64,000 nt of DNA from Nocardia caishijiensis NBRC 108228 (GCF_001612825.1 NZ_BDBE01000026.1:1-64000); one strand, 5' to 3'; positions 18,475 to 27,026 are shown, counted from the stretch's first letter. The notes: a model not told the origin generated them from the sequence alone. Numbers and translations: made by a program.

Positions 18475-18607
18475 GTTCGATCACGGTCTGCCCCCGCATC
18501 GCGTGCTCCGCCCAGCCGATGAACAGCTGACGGAAGGTCGGCACGGCATCGCGGGTCGGCGCCGAGCGAAGGTACACCGCCGTTGCCGTCCCGGAGCCGT
18601 GGGCCGT

Positions 18608-19888
18608 TCATGACCTGGTGAGCAGCCGCGCGCCCAAGAGCGCTGTGGCGGCGACCGCGAACCAGGGCAGACCCTCCGTGGTGAGGCCGCCTCGAGTGGC
18701 CTGCAGTATCGCGAGCCCGGCCGCCGCGACAGCGAACAGCACGGCGGCGGAACGGGCGCCGCGCACCGGCGCGACCGAGCCGTCCCACCAGCGAATCGGC
18801 GTGTTCTCCAGCCCGCGCAGGGCGAGGAACGCGAGCGCGGTGAGGACCAGCGTCGCGCCGAGTTGCGCGGCGGTGAGCTGCCAGAACCCTTGGTGGGTCG
18901 GGCCGACCCGATCGCCACCGGCCAGGTGACTCAGGACGAGCACCGTGAGCAATGCGGGCATGTGCCACAGGTAGAGCGTCATCGCGCCGGTGTTGCCGAT
19001 GACCGTGAGCCACCACACGCGTGGCCGCGCCGCCAGCCGCCGTATCCACGGGGCCACCGCGACCGCCGCGCAGCACAGCGCCACCGCGTGCCCCGCGAGC
19101 AGGAGCGACGGCGGCGCGAGATTCGACAACCGCTGTCCGGGAACGGTCACCATGCTCGTCTCGTACGGTCCGACGAGAACCAGCGCCACATCGATGAGCA
19201 GCACCACGAAGGCCACCGCGGCCGCGGTCCGTCGTGGTAGCAGACCGCGCAGGTAGCCGATCCCGAGTACGGCCGGGATCAACCACACCGCGACATTCAG
19301 CAGGCCCACCTCGGCAGGACCGCCACCGAGCCGCACCACGTCGACGGTCCCCGCCGCGACCACGATCACCGCGACAGCCGCGAACATCCGGCCTGTGCCG
19401 GTGACCCAGGCCGCCAACGGCGGCGTGCAGGCCAGCACCGCCAGATACATGCCGAGAAACCACAGCAGCTGCACACTGGTGATCGCCAGCGGCCGCTGCC
19501 AGCCCGGCCCGAGCGCCGACCCGGCGGCGAACACCAGCGCCGCGGAGGCGACCAGGAAGTAGCCGACCGGCCGGATCAGCCGCTGCGTGCGCCGGAAAAG
19601 CCAAGCGCCCCAAGAAGTTCCGGGTGCAATTCCGCGCGCACCTGCCGCGACGCCCGCGAAGAAGAACAGTGGGAGCACCTGCAGCAGCCAGGTCAGCGGC
19701 TGGAGGGCGGGCAGATCGGCGAGCACGTTGCCGAAGCGGACGTCGTCGCCCGACACCGACACCGTCAGCATCAGGCAGTGACCGATCACCACGACCACCA
19801 GCGACGAGATCCGCAGCAGATCGAGGAACCGATCGCGATCGGCGGGCGTATTCGCCGCCACCACAGCCACACTCGGCACAACACTCAT
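18608..19888 (-). CDS. acyltransferase-3-like integral membrane protein
   Basis: A 426-residue polytopic protein with about ten to eleven helices. The N-terminal DRDRFLDLLRISSLVVVVIGH contains the R-x10-H pattern typical of acyltransferase family 3 (membrane O-acyltransferases such as OafA). It is followed by PLFFFAGVAAG and FRRTQRLIRPVGYF. Such enzymes acylate surface glycans or lipids; the acceptor is unknown. ATG 19888 is used because the upstream in-frame sequence lacks coding character. It is divergent from the DUF4442 gene. The 133 bp between trmI and this gene's stop hold no gene I can support. Confidence 0.75.
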   Translation of the reverse strand: MSVVPSVAVVAANTPADRDRFLDLLRISSLVVVVIGHCLMLTVSVSGDDVRFGNVLADLPALQPLTWLLQVLPLFFFAGVAAGARGIAPGTSWGAWLFRRTQRLIRPVGYFLVASAALVFAAGSALGPGWQRPLAITSVQLLWFLGMYLAVLACTPPLAAWVTGTGRMFAAVAVIVVAAGTVDVVRLGGGPAEVGLLNVAVWLIPAVLGIGYLRGLLPRRTAAAVAFVVLLIDVALVLVGPYETSMVTVPGQRLSNLAPPSLLLAGHAVALCCAAVAVAPWIRRLAARPRVWWLTVIGNTGAMTLYLWHMPALLTVLVLSHLAGGDRVGPTHQGFWQLTAAQLGATLVLTALAFLALRGLENTPIRWWDGSVAPVRGARSAAVLFAVAAAGLAILQATRGGLTTEGLPWFAVAATALLGARLLTRS

Positions 19889-20033
19889 GCCGCAACCATC
19901 GCAGAAACCGGGCCGTGACCACAGCGCGGAACTACCCACCCCGTACGTGGAACTACTCGGATACCATCCGCCGAACCGATTTCCGCGCGCCGGAGGCGGA
20001 TCGCCGCCCGGCGGCACACGAGGGGGAGAACCT

Positions 20034-20543
20034 ATGACCGATCAGTCCGAGAAGCCGGTGCGTGACCCGTCGGCGGGAAGCTTGTACCCGGGCAGCTCGA
20101 CCCGGTTCTACCGCGCCGCGTTCAACGTGTTCCCGCCGTACCTGTTCGGCGGCGTGCGCGTGAAAAGCATTGCCCCCGATTGGACTTCGGCGCACATCAC
20201 CTACACGGTCCGGTGGTGGAACCGCAACAGCCCGAACCGGGCGGCCTTCGGCGGCACGCTGTACTCGATGACCGACCCGTTCTTCGCGATCCTCGCCTAC
20301 GGCCAGCTCGGACGCGGGTACCGGATCTGGAACACCACCGGGTCGATCGAGTTCCTCACACCGGGCCGAGGCGCGGTCGCCACCGAGATCACCCTGTCGA
20401 CCGAGGAGGTGGCGGCGATCAGGGAGACCACCGCCGACGGGGCGAAGTCGCTCACCCAGCACACCGCGCAGATCGTCGACCGGGACGGGACGCTCGTCGC
20501 GCGCGCCGGGCAGACGCTCTACGTGCGCCGCCTACGGGACTGA
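20034..20543 (+). CDS. DUF4442 hotdog-fold thioesterase-like protein
   Basis: A 169-residue protein of the hotdog fold. Signature parts are FYRAAFNVFPPYLFGGVRV, WWNRNSPNRAAFGGTLYSMTDP and the late TLYVRRL strand, matching DUF4442, a family related to acyl-CoA thioesterases such as YiiD/PaaI. The likely role is hydrolysis or binding of an acyl thioester; the substrate is not evident. ATG 20034 follows AGGGGGAG with an optimal spacer. It converges with the LppK-like lipoprotein gene across a stem-loop. Confidence 0.8.
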   Translation: MTDQSEKPVRDPSAGSLYPGSSTRFYRAAFNVFPPYLFGGVRVKSIAPDWTSAHITYTVRWWNRNSPNRAAFGGTLYSMTDPFFAILAYGQLGRGYRIWNTTGSIEFLTPGRGAVATEITLSTEEVAAIRETTADGAKSLTQHTAQIVDRDGTLVARAGQTLYVRRLRD

Positions 20544-20565
20544 GCGGGCCGCTACGGCGCCTGTC

Positions 20566-20597
20566 GGCCCGGGGCGGAACATCGGGGTCCCCGGGCC
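20566..20597. terminator. bidirectional stem-loop
   Basis: GGCCCGGGG (20566-20574) pairs perfectly with CCCCGGGCC (20589-20597) across a 14-nt loop, between the convergent stops of the DUF4442 and LppK-like genes. Confidence 0.6.
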
Positions 20598-20608
20598 GGA
20601 GCGGGGCG

Positions 20609-21130
20609 TCAGGCGGGCGTGCAGGGCGCCTGCGCGAAGCCGAGGAGCAGGCAGCCGCTGGCGTCGGAGAGCTTCCAGGTGCCGTCGACGCGCTCCCAGG
20701 TCACCGGGAACGCGGGCGCGGTGCCGTGCGGCGAGGTGATGGTGACGTCGGCGGTGGCCTTGTCGCCGCTGGTCGCGACGTTGTCGACCGCGAAGGTCAG
20801 GGTGTAGCCCGCCAGCATGCCGTTCATCTGGTCGATATTGGCCTTGCGCGCCTCACCGTTGACGATCAGTTTCGCCTTCTCGTCGCTGGACAACCCGGGA
20901 TCGGCGAACTGGACCAGGGTGGCCTTCAGGGAATCGGCGGACGGCGCCCCGGCGTTGTCCCCGGAGGGAGCCGGAGTTGTCGAAACGCTGGACGGAGCGG
21001 CCGAGATGCTGGTACTGCTGCTGGTGGCGTTCGTCGAGGAATCGTCGGAACCGCAAGCGGTGAGGCCGACGGCGAGGGCCGCGGCGGCGGCAGCGACGGT
21101 GACACGGATCGTGCGGGTAGGAAGGAGCAT
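20609..21130 (-). CDS. LppK/Mtb12-type lipoprotein
   Basis: A 173-residue lipoprotein. The signal peptide ends in the lipobox LTAC, followed by a Ser/Thr/Pro-rich tether of about 45 residues. The C-terminal domain (LVQFADPGLSSDEKAKLI, YTLTFAVDNV, WERVDGTWKLSDASGC) matches the low-molecular-weight antigen Mtb12/LppK type, an NTF2-like fold. The neighbour is mpa, as lppK (Rv2116) neighbours mpa in M. tuberculosis. ATG 21130 is preferred; a TTG at 21142 touches the GAAAGG box and is less likely. A C-terminal cysteine pair could form a disulfide outside the membrane. Function unknown. Confidence 0.78.
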   Translation of the reverse strand: MLLPTRTIRVTVAAAAAALAVGLTACGSDDSSTNATSSSTSISAAPSSVSTTPAPSGDNAGAPSADSLKATLVQFADPGLSSDEKAKLIVNGEARKANIDQMNGMLAGYTLTFAVDNVATSGDKATADVTITSPHGTAPAFPVTWERVDGTWKLSDASGCLLLGFAQAPCTPA

Positions 21131-21331
21131 GTTCGGCGACAACCTTTCGGCTCGATGGGCGAGTAGCCCGCCCTGTGCCCCGTACGGGCTTAGGGGAGCC
21201 TAACAGGATGTATTCGGTGGTTTGATGTCGTACCGACCGTACAAGATGTGATCACGACGAAACCATGTCGGAAAGCGAGAACGGACCGCGCCCGGTAGCG
21301 TTGATAGACCGGGACTGGGAGGAGCAGCATC

Positions 21332-23092
21332 ATGAGCCCCAACGAGAATTCGGATTCGGCGGCCTGGCGAGAGCTCGAGGCGGTACGCGCCGAGGCGGCT
21401 GCTCTCCGCAGGCAACTCGCCGACTCGCCGGATCGCGCACGCGAATTGGAAGCACGAATCGATTCGTTGACCATCCGCAACGGCAAACTGATGGACACGC
21501 TCAAGGAAGCGCGCCAGCAGTTGATCGCCCTGCGTGAGGAAGTCGATCGCCTCGGTCAGCCGCCGAGCGGCTACGGCATCGTCATCCACACCTACGACGA
21601 TCAAACGGTCGACGTGTTCACCTCCGGTCGCAAGATGCGCCTCACCTGCTCGCCCAACATCGACGCCGAGACGCTCGAGTACGGCCAGACGGTGCGCCTG
21701 AACGAGGCACTCACCGTGGTCGAGGCGGGCAAGTTCGACGCCATCGGCGAAATCGGCACCCTGCGAGAGATTCTCGACGACGGCCGCCGCGCCCTCGTGG
21801 TGGGCCACGCGGACGAGGAGCGCGTGGTCTGGCTGTCTGGCCCGCTGTCGAAGATCGCCGAGTACGACGACATCGACGACCCCGATTCGCCCATTCGCAA
21901 ACTGCGCCCGGGTGATTCACTGCTGGTGGACACCAAGGCGGGCTTCGCCTTCGAGCGGGTGCCCAAGGCCGAGGTGGAAGACCTTGTGCTGGAAGAGGTT
22001 CCCGACGTCGACTACACCGACATCGGTGGTCTCGGGCGCCAGATCGAGCAGATCCGCGACGCGGTGGAACTGCCGTTCCTGCACAAGGACCTGTTCCGTG
22101 AGTACGCGCTGCGCCCGCCCAAGGGCGTGCTGCTCTACGGCCCGCCCGGCTGTGGTAAGACGCTGATCGCCAAGGCCGTCGCCAACTCGCTGGCCAAGAA
22201 GATCGCCGAAGCCCGTGGTGAGGACGCCAAGGAGGCCAAGTCCTTCTTCCTCAACATCAAGGGCCCCGAGCTGCTCAACAAGTTCGTCGGTGAGACCGAG
22301 CGCCACATCCGCATCATCTTCCAGCGGGCGCGCGAGAAGGCTTCCGAGGGCACCCCGGTGATCGTGTTCTTCGACGAGATGGACTCGATCTTCCGCACCC
22401 GCGGTTCGGGTGTGTCCTCCGATGTGGAGACCACCGTTGTGCCGCAGCTGCTTTCGGAGATCGACGGTGTGGAGGGGCTCGAGAACGTCATCGTGATCGG
22501 TGCGTCCAACCGCGAGGACATGATCGACCCCGCGATCCTGCGGCCCGGCCGCCTGGACGTGAAGATCAAGATCGAGCGGCCCGACGCCGAATCGGCGCAG
22601 GACATCTTCTCCAAGTACCTCACCGAGACGCTGCCGCTGCACGAGGACGATGTGCGCGAGTTCGACGGCGACAAGCAGGCCTGCGTCGAGGCGATGATCG
22701 AGAAGGTCGTCGACCGGATGTACGCCGAGAGCGACGACAACCGGTTCCTGGAGGTCACCTACGCCAACGGCGACAAGGAAGTCCTGTACTTCAAGGACTT
22801 CAACTCCGGCGCGATGATCCAGAACATCGTCGACCGGGCCAAGAAGTACGCGATCAAGTCGGTGCTCGACACCGGCAACCCCGGTCTGCGTATCCAGCAC
22901 CTGTTCGACTCGATCGTCGACGAGTTCGCCGAGAACGAGGACCTGCCCAACACCACCAACCCCGACGACTGGGCGCGGATCTCGGGCAAGAAGGGCGAGC
23001 GGATCGTCTACATCCGCACGCTCGTGACAGGCAAGAACGCCTCGGCCAGCCGGGCGATCGATACCGAGTCCAACACCGGTCAGTACCTGTGA
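21332..23092 (+). CDS. mpa: proteasome-associated AAA ATPase Mpa/ARC
   Basis: A 586-residue unfoldase that recognises Pup and threads pupylated proteins into the 20S core. It has an N-terminal coiled coil (residues about 10-75) that binds Pup, tandem OB domains, and an AAA module with Walker A GPPGCGKT (270-277), Walker B FFDEMD (Asp348) and the sensor/arginine-finger region [11 protein letters not shown]. The extreme C-terminus is QYL, the tail that docks on PrcA. ATG 21332 has a GGGAGGAG site. Unlike dop, pafA and pafB it is clearly leadered. It lies 6.5 kb from dop, separated by a variable block, and is followed by a strong terminator. Confidence 0.97.
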   Translation: MSPNENSDSAAWRELEAVRAEAAALRRQLADSPDRARELEARIDSLTIRNGKLMDTLKEARQQLIALREEVDRLGQPPSGYGIVIHTYDDQTVDVFTSGRKMRLTCSPNIDAETLEYGQTVRLNEALTVVEAGKFDAIGEIGTLREILDDGRRALVVGHADEERVVWLSGPLSKIAEYDDIDDPDSPIRKLRPGDSLLVDTKAGFAFERVPKAEVEDLVLEEVPDVDYTDIGGLGRQIEQIRDAVELPFLHKDLFREYALRPPKGVLLYGPPGCGKTLIAKAVANSLAKKIAEARGEDAKEAKSFFLNIKGPELLNKFVGETERHIRIIFQRAREKASEGTPVIVFFDEMDSIFRTRGSGVSSDVETTVVPQLLSEIDGVEGLENVIVIGASNREDMIDPAILRPGRLDVKIKIERPDAESAQDIFSKYLTETLPLHEDDVREFDGDKQACVEAMIEKVVDRMYAESDDNRFLEVTYANGDKEVLYFKDFNSGAMIQNIVDRAKKYAIKSVLDTGNPGLRIQHLFDSIVDEFAENEDLPNTTNPDDWARISGKKGERIVYIRTLVTGKNASASRAIDTESNTGQYL

Positions 23093-23106
23093 CCATCGGC
23101 TGACGT

Positions 23107-23163
23107 CAGGCCGTGTTCCCGCTGCGGGAGCACGGCCTGATCGGTGTTTTGTTCGGATTTTTT
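23107..23163 (+). terminator. rho-independent terminator after mpa
   Basis: A 15-bp stem (CAGGCCGTGTTCCCG, 23107-23121, with CGGGAGCACGGCCTG, 23125-23139, one wobble pair) is followed by TGTTTTG and a run of seven T at 23157-23163. This is the most classical terminator of the window. Confidence 0.85.
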
Positions 23164-23252
23164 TCACCGAAACGCTGCGCGCGGATAAGTGAATAGGGCA
23201 CGCTTCACTTGTCTCTCCCAGTGAGGGAGACCAGTAATGAGGGAGTGTTGCC

Positions 23253-23336
23253 ATGTCCGGTTCGGCCGCCGATTTCCTGACCGAAGTGATCCTGCAGACG
23301 ATCGCCAACCTGTTCAGCTCGATCAGCGCGGGCTGA
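23253..23336 (+). CDS. 27-aa amphipathic/hydrophobic micro-protein
   Basis: ATG 23253 follows GAGGGAG with a good spacer and encodes 27 residues, including FLTEVILQTIANLFSSI, a single hydrophobic or amphipathic helix with small polar ends. It is flanked by the mpa terminator and by a GC-rich terminator hairpin (23359-23387), so it appears to be its own transcription unit. A small TCTCCC/GGGAGA hairpin is in its leader (about 23213-23230). This arrangement (own promoter space, ribosome-binding site, terminator) argues for a real short gene, perhaps a membrane-active or cell-envelope peptide. No family is recognised. Confidence 0.65.
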   Translation: MSGSAADFLTEVILQTIANLFSSISAG

Positions 23337-23358
23337 TCCAGCCCGGTTACGCCGAAGC

Positions 23359-23387
23359 GCCGCGTCTCCCACTCCGGGAGGCGCGGC
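23359..23387. terminator. strong GC hairpin after the 27-aa ORF
   Basis: GCCGCGTCTCCC (23359-23370) pairs with GGGAGGCGCGGC (23376-23387) with one T-G wobble and a 5-nt loop. It sits between the convergent micro-ORF and the cyclophilin gene. Confidence 0.7.
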
Positions 23388-23402
23388 CCTCGTGCGTGCC
23401 GC

Positions 23403-24089
23403 TCAGTTCGCGGCGGTGCTCACCCGGTCCAGCGCCACCTCGGCGAGCGGGGTGCCGTCCGAACCGCCACCCGCCACGCCACCGTTCGCGATCGTGGTCA
23501 GCGCGTCCATGCCCGCGACCACCCGCCCGAACGGGGTGTAGTTGGGCGGCAGTGTGCTGTCGCGGTAGACGAGGAAGAACTGGCTGCCATTGGTGCCGGG
23601 GCCCGCGTTGGCCATCGCGACGGTGCCCGCCGGGTACACCGCACCCGCGAGGTTCTCGTCGCCGAACCGGTAGCCCGGGCCGCCCATGCCGGTGGCGGTG
23701 GGGTCGCCGCACTGCAGAACGAAGATGCCCTCGGTGGTGAGCCGGTGACACCGGGTGTGGTCGAAGTAGCCCTCACCCGAGAGGAACGCGAACGAGTTCA
23801 CCGTGCGCGGCGCCGCGGCGGCGTCGAGTTCCAACTCCACGGTGCCGCAGGTGGTTTCGAGGGTCGCCGTGTACGCGGCGGTCGGGTCGATCGTGAGCGC
23901 GGGTTCGGCGGGCCACTGCTTGCCGTTGGGCTGGCCCGGTGCGGCCGGGCCGCAGCCGGGAAGCACCTGCTGCTGCGGCGCGGTCTGGGCTACCGGCGCG
24001 ACGGCGACCAGGGCGGCCGCGGCGACGCCGACGCCGAGCAGCGCGCGCCGGACAGTGCCGATGGATCGATCCTGTGAATGACTGCTCAC
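23403..24089 (-). CDS. exported cyclophilin-type peptidyl-prolyl isomerase
   Basis: A 228-residue secreted cyclophilin. An N-terminal arginine pair and hydrophobic stretch (RRALLGVGVAAAALVAVAPVAQ) form a signal peptide or anchor without a lipobox. The isomerase domain shows FFLVYRDS, YTPFGRVVAGMDALTTI and RCHRL, the usual catalytic-pocket segments (the family FxxQF/GRV motifs are modified). It catalyses cis-trans proline isomerisation and probably helps fold exported proteins. GTG 24089 follows GGAGA with an 11-nt spacer. The CG-rich coding strand has no shared operon with its neighbours. Confidence 0.88.
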   Translation of the reverse strand: MSSHSQDRSIGTVRRALLGVGVAAAALVAVAPVAQTAPQQQVLPGCGPAAPGQPNGKQWPAEPALTIDPTAAYTATLETTCGTVELELDAAAAPRTVNSFAFLSGEGYFDHTRCHRLTTEGIFVLQCGDPTATGMGGPGYRFGDENLAGAVYPAGTVAMANAGPGTNGSQFFLVYRDSTLPPNYTPFGRVVAGMDALTTIANGGVAGGGSDGTPLAEVALDRVSTAAN

Positions 24090-24177
24090 CTGGGCGGTGT
24101 CTCCTCGACTGGGGTGCTGCCGGACGATGTACCGCGCATCCTGCCAGTCGAGGCCGTCCGGTGTCAGGTTTTGGTGG

Positions 24178-24675
24178 TCAGCGCGCAGACAGCTGGACGA
24201 CCACACCGCCCTGCTGCCACGTCTGGTAGATGTCGGCTTTGGACGGCTCCCCGTCGGCGGTGTAGCCGATGCCGTTGAACTTGGCGTTCTGCTTGTTGTC
24301 GCGGGCGATCACGGTGTACAGGTCGAGCACGGCGGCTTCGTCGGAATGCACGGTGGCGGTGAAGGTCTCGGGCGCGGCGCCGCGACTGAGCCGCACCTCG
24401 GCACCGCCGCGCAGGTTCTTCACCCAGGGGCGCAGCGCGGTCCCGATGAGCAGGGTGCCCTCGTGCACGGTGTAGGCGACGGGAACGTCGTAGACCGTGC
24501 CGGATCTGCGTCCGGTGACATGCAGGGTCGCCAGGCGTTTGCCGACGATGCCGGACAGCACCGGCACCTTCAGCAGGCCACGCACGATGGAGTTGATCCG
24601 GTTCTGATAGGGCCGCAACGGCTCGGGACCGGTGGTTGTCGGTATGCCGTAAGGGTTTTGCGAGGGGGAGCTCAT
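24178..24675 (-). CDS. Ddn-like F420-dependent nitroreductase/deazaflavin oxidoreductase
   Basis: A 165-residue member of the nitroreductase-family deazaflavin-dependent oxidoreductases (Ddn type). It shows LHVTGRRSGTVYDVPVAY, the beta-barrel F420-binding motif, followed by GTALRPWVKNLRGGAEV. These enzymes use F420H2 to reduce quinones or nitro compounds at the membrane. ATG 24675 has no ribosome-binding site, but GATACT lies exactly 7 nt upstream. It is divergent from the ArsC-like gene, whose own -10 box is 76 bp away, making a compact two-promoter region. Confidence 0.85.
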   Translation of the reverse strand: MSSPSQNPYGIPTTTGPEPLRPYQNRINSIVRGLLKVPVLSGIVGKRLATLHVTGRRSGTVYDVPVAYTVHEGTLLIGTALRPWVKNLRGGAEVRLSRGAAPETFTATVHSDEAAVLDLYTVIARDNKQNAKFNGIGYTADGEPSKADIYQTWQQGGVVVQLSAR

Positions 24676-24682
24676 GCCGTCC

Positions 24683-24763
24683 AGTATCCGCGCGTTGAGC
24701 GCTGCGCGGGAGCGCGAGCAACGCGACGCTCCCGGCGGTCGGTGCGTCGGCCGTGATTAGGCT
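24683..24763. promoter_or_regulatory. back-to-back leaderless promoters (Ddn-like / ArsC-like)
   Basis: Minus strand: GATACT (24683-24688), 7 nt, then ATG 24675. Plus strand: TAGGCT (24758-24763), 6 nt, then ATG 24770. Neither start has a ribosome-binding site, so both mRNAs are probably leaderless. Confidence 0.55.
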
Positions 24764-24769
24764 GCGTTC

Positions 24770-25138
24770 ATGACATCTGGACAGACCGAGATCTGGCACA
24801 ACCCGCGGTGCACCAAGAGCCGGAACGCCACCGCCCACCTCGACGCGAACGGCGTGGAATACACCGTGCGGCGCTACCTCGACGACCCGCCGACCGTCGA
24901 GGAACTGCGCGCCGTGCTCGACCGCCTCGGCAAGCAACCGTGGGACATCACCCGCACCGGCGAGCAGATCGCCAAGGACCTCGACATGGCGAGCTGGGGC
25001 CGCACCGACGCCGACCGGGACCGGTGGTTGGCCGCGCTGGCCGAGCATCCGAAACTCATCCAGCGGCCGATCGTGCTCACCGCCGACGGCGGCGCCGTCG
25101 TGGCCCGCGACGAGCAATCCCTGCGCGCGCTCGACTGA
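24770..25138 (+). CDS. ArsC/YfgD-family thioredoxin-fold reductase
   Basis: A 122-residue protein of the glutaredoxin-dependent ArsC family. The N-terminal WHNPRCTKSRNA motif puts the catalytic cysteine at residue 14, followed by EYTVRRYLDD and, late, the conserved LIQRPIVL cis-proline segment. The role may be arsenate reduction or a general thiol function (YfgD type). There is no arsB, arsR or arsenite pump nearby, so arsenate resistance is unproven. The likely leaderless start has TAGGCT 6 nt upstream. It is the divergent partner of the Ddn-like gene. Confidence 0.85.
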   Translation: MTSGQTEIWHNPRCTKSRNATAHLDANGVEYTVRRYLDDPPTVEELRAVLDRLGKQPWDITRTGEQIAKDLDMASWGRTDADRDRWLAALAEHPKLIQRPIVLTADGGAVVARDEQSLRALD

Positions 25139-25307
25139 CACCGCGATTGCCCGGCGATAACTATTCGAGCACGGGCGTAACGCGTCGACCCGATCCGATG
25201 ATGTAGCTCACATCAGCGCGACACCGTGTCCGCTGCACCCTATTCGGACCGAGCGTGGCCACGTCTGCGGATCGCCGAGCAGCCCGACCACGCGCGTGGA
25301 GGTTGAC

Positions 25308-25616
25308 ATGAAATCGCTTCGCAAGATCGCTGTCGCGACCACCGCCGCCGGACTCATCGGCGCGTCGACCATGCTCGCCGCACCGGCACAGGCCACGCCG
25401 CCGGGGCACTGTTCGGTGAACCCGATCGCGGCCACCGGCGCCTTCTCCCAGTGCGGTGACCCGGTGTGGCATCAGGTGCGCGTCACCTGCTGGGCATGGT
25501 GGAACTGGTTCAGCAGCTACGAGCGCTACGGGCAGCCCGCCTTCGGCGGCTGGCATTCCGAAACCGCCTGTGACCTGCCGTTCAGCATGCAGACCTGGTC
25601 GGTGGTCGTCTACTGA
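25308..25616 (+). CDS. small exported cysteine/tryptophan-rich protein
   Basis: A 102-residue protein with a clear Sec signal peptide (MKSLRKIAVATTAAGLIGAS, cleavage near AQA-T at about 29). The mature part is about 73 residues with four cysteines, suggesting two disulfides, and many aromatics (CWAWWNWFSSYERYG). ATG 25308 follows GGAGG with a short spacer. Small secreted proteins of this type are common and uncharacterised in Nocardia. Its stop is only 3 bp from the convergent NUDIX gene's stop. No function is assigned. Confidence 0.7.
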   Translation: MKSLRKIAVATTAAGLIGASTMLAAPAQATPPGHCSVNPIAATGAFSQCGDPVWHQVRVTCWAWWNWFSSYERYGQPAFGGWHSETACDLPFSMQTWSVVVY

Positions 25617-25619
25617 CAC

Positions 25620-26171
25620 TCAGTCTCGGGGGCCTTCGTCCCCGGTGAGCAGGTCGTCGAGGACGGCCCGTGTATCGGGGACGAAGGGCCACGTCGGGTC
25701 GCTCAGCGCGGCCCGCAGTTCGGCCTCGGTCCACCACCAGCCGTCCGCGATCTCGGACGGCTGGTGGTGGACCGGACCGTCGTAGCGGTACTCGAAACCG
25801 AACAGGTGACACCGCAGGTGCCTGCCCGCCCAGAGCCCGTCCCAGGTCGCCGTGGCGCGCAGCGGCAGGCGCGTGCCGAGGGGCACGACGATGCCGAGTT
25901 CCTCGTGGAGTTCGCGGACCGCCGTGTCGGCCGGGTCCTCGCCCGCGTCGACGACGCCGCCCGCCAGGCAGTCGTGCATCCCGGCGAACACGAGTTTGCT
26001 GTCGGTGCGCCGATGCACGTACACGCGCGTGCCGTCGACGGATCGCACGAGCACGCCCGCGCTGGCGTGCCAGAGCCCGTCGCGATAGACGACACCGCGC
26101 TCGGCCGCGCCGGTCACGCGACCCGCGGCGTCGTAGACGGCGAGCAGTTCGGACTCCGGATGCGGCGACAC
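25620..26171 (-). CDS. NUDIX hydrolase (YfcD/IDI-like)
   Basis: A 183-residue NUDIX protein. The box GGVVDAGEDPADTAVRELHE followed by ELGI carries the Gx5Ex7REUxEExGU metal-binding pattern (around residues 71-93). The flanking LLAVYDAAGRVTGAAERG and VHRRTDSKLVFAGMHD resemble isopentenyl-diphosphate isomerase-like NUDIX proteins (YfcD type) of unknown substrate. Codons for VHHQPSEIADGWWWT build a perfect 21-bp inverted repeat in the DNA. ATG 26171 starts 7 bp after the YidC-like gene's stop region and could be co-transcribed with the upstream yidC-like gene. Confidence 0.85.
   Translation of the reverse strand: MSPHPESELLAVYDAAGRVTGAAERGVVYRDGLWHASAGVLVRSVDGTRVYVHRRTDSKLVFAGMHDCLAGGVVDAGEDPADTAVRELHEELGIVVPLGTRLPLRATATWDGLWAGRHLRCHLFGFEYRYDGPVHHQPSEIADGWWWTEAELRAALSDPTWPFVPDTRAVLDDLLTGDEGPRD
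25727..25774. repeat. perfect 21-bp inverted repeat inside the NUDIX gene
   Basis: Arm 25727-25747 (CGGTCCACCACCAGCCGTCCG) begins the repeat and arm 25754-25774 is its exact reverse complement; the loop is 6 nt (CGATCT). In RNA this makes a very stable hairpin within the coding region. It is the longest perfect hairpin I noticed in the window. Confidence 0.9.
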
Positions 26172-26180
26172 GGCCCGAGA

Positions 26181-27026
26181 CTAACCGGCCTTGCGGCGTC
26201 GTGGTCCGGCGTCGGTTCGCGAGGTGCGCCCCGGCGCTTCGGTCGCGAGCGTTCGACGGATCAGGAATTGCTGCGCGAGCGTCCACAGCGCGTTGGCCGC
26301 GAAGTACACCAGCACCACGATCGGCAGGATCGCGCCGCTCACCAGCGCACCCGCCGGGAAGACCCACAGCGACAGCGTGCGCATCAGGGTGGCGGTCGGG
26401 TTGTCGGCCGGGACCGGCGTGAGGCGGGCGGTGCCGTGCGCGGCGAGCGCGGCGGTCACCACCAGCACCACCGCCAGCAGCGCCGCCGACGCGCCCGCCC
26501 CGGTCGACGTCGCCGAGAGCGGCACCCCGAACAGGCGGGCGTCGAGAAACGCGCGCACCTCGTCGGCGCTGAAGAAGTAGTTCGCGGTGGCGGCGTTGAT
26601 CTCGGGGGAAAGGGGCGAACTCGTCGACGTGAACGGCCCGACGGCGAACGCCGCGGTCCGATCGAACGAACGCAGCACATGGAACAGCCCGAGGAAGACC
26701 AGGGCCTGCGCGATCATCGGGCCGAAACCCGCGAACACGCGGACACCGTGCTCGCGGTGCAACTGCCGGATCGCCGTGGCCTGCGCGCGCGGATCGTCCT
26801 TGTGGGCGCTGCGGATGCGGTCGATGCGTGGTTGCAGTGTGCGCAGAACCGCGTGTGAGCGGGCTTGGCGCAGCGCGGTCCTGATCAGCAGTGCGCGCAC
26901 GGTGACAACGAGTGCGACGACGGCGATCACCCAGGTGAGGCCGGTGGCGGGCCCGAACGTGAGGGCGAGAAGTTGATGCCAGCACCACAGGAGCGCGGAC
27001 ACGGGAAAGTACACGAAATCGAGCAT
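26181..27026 (-). CDS. YidC/Oxa1-family membrane insertase paralogue
   Basis: A 281-residue YidC/Oxa1-type protein. It starts in a hydrophobic helix (MLDFVYFPVSALLWCWHQLL), then has the conserved cytoplasmic RTALRQARSHAVLRTLQPRI loop with positive charge, GPMIAQALVFLGLFHVL, and late helices AGALVSGAILPIVVLVYF and ANALWTLAQQFLIRRT. It is an insertase or chaperone for membrane proteins. The main YidC gene normally sits near rpmH/rnpA at the origin, so this is a second copy. ATG 27026 is chosen over an upstream in-frame ATG. A DUF6412-type partner gene lies just upstream, a pairing I recall from other actinobacteria. Confidence 0.85.
   Translation of the reverse strand: MLDFVYFPVSALLWCWHQLLALTFGPATGLTWVIAVVALVVTVRALLIRTALRQARSHAVLRTLQPRIDRIRSAHKDDPRAQATAIRQLHREHGVRVFAGFGPMIAQALVFLGLFHVLRSFDRTAAFAVGPFTSTSSPLSPEINAATANYFFSADEVRAFLDARLFGVPLSATSTGAGASAALLAVVLVVTAALAAHGTARLTPVPADNPTATLMRTLSLWVFPAGALVSGAILPIVVLVYFAANALWTLAQQFLIRRTLATEAPGRTSRTDAGPRRRKAG

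Noticed and set aside
18481-18577. Short minus-strand peptide (TFRQLFIGWAEHAMRG) downstream of trmI
   Set aside because: It looks protein-like for about 30 residues but then runs antisense into trmI. There is no ribosome-binding site and no neighbour suggests a function.
24770-25138. Arsenate-resistance operon
   Set aside because: Only an ArsC-fold gene is present. There is no ArsR, ArsB/Acr3 or ArsT nearby, and the family includes proteins unrelated to arsenate.
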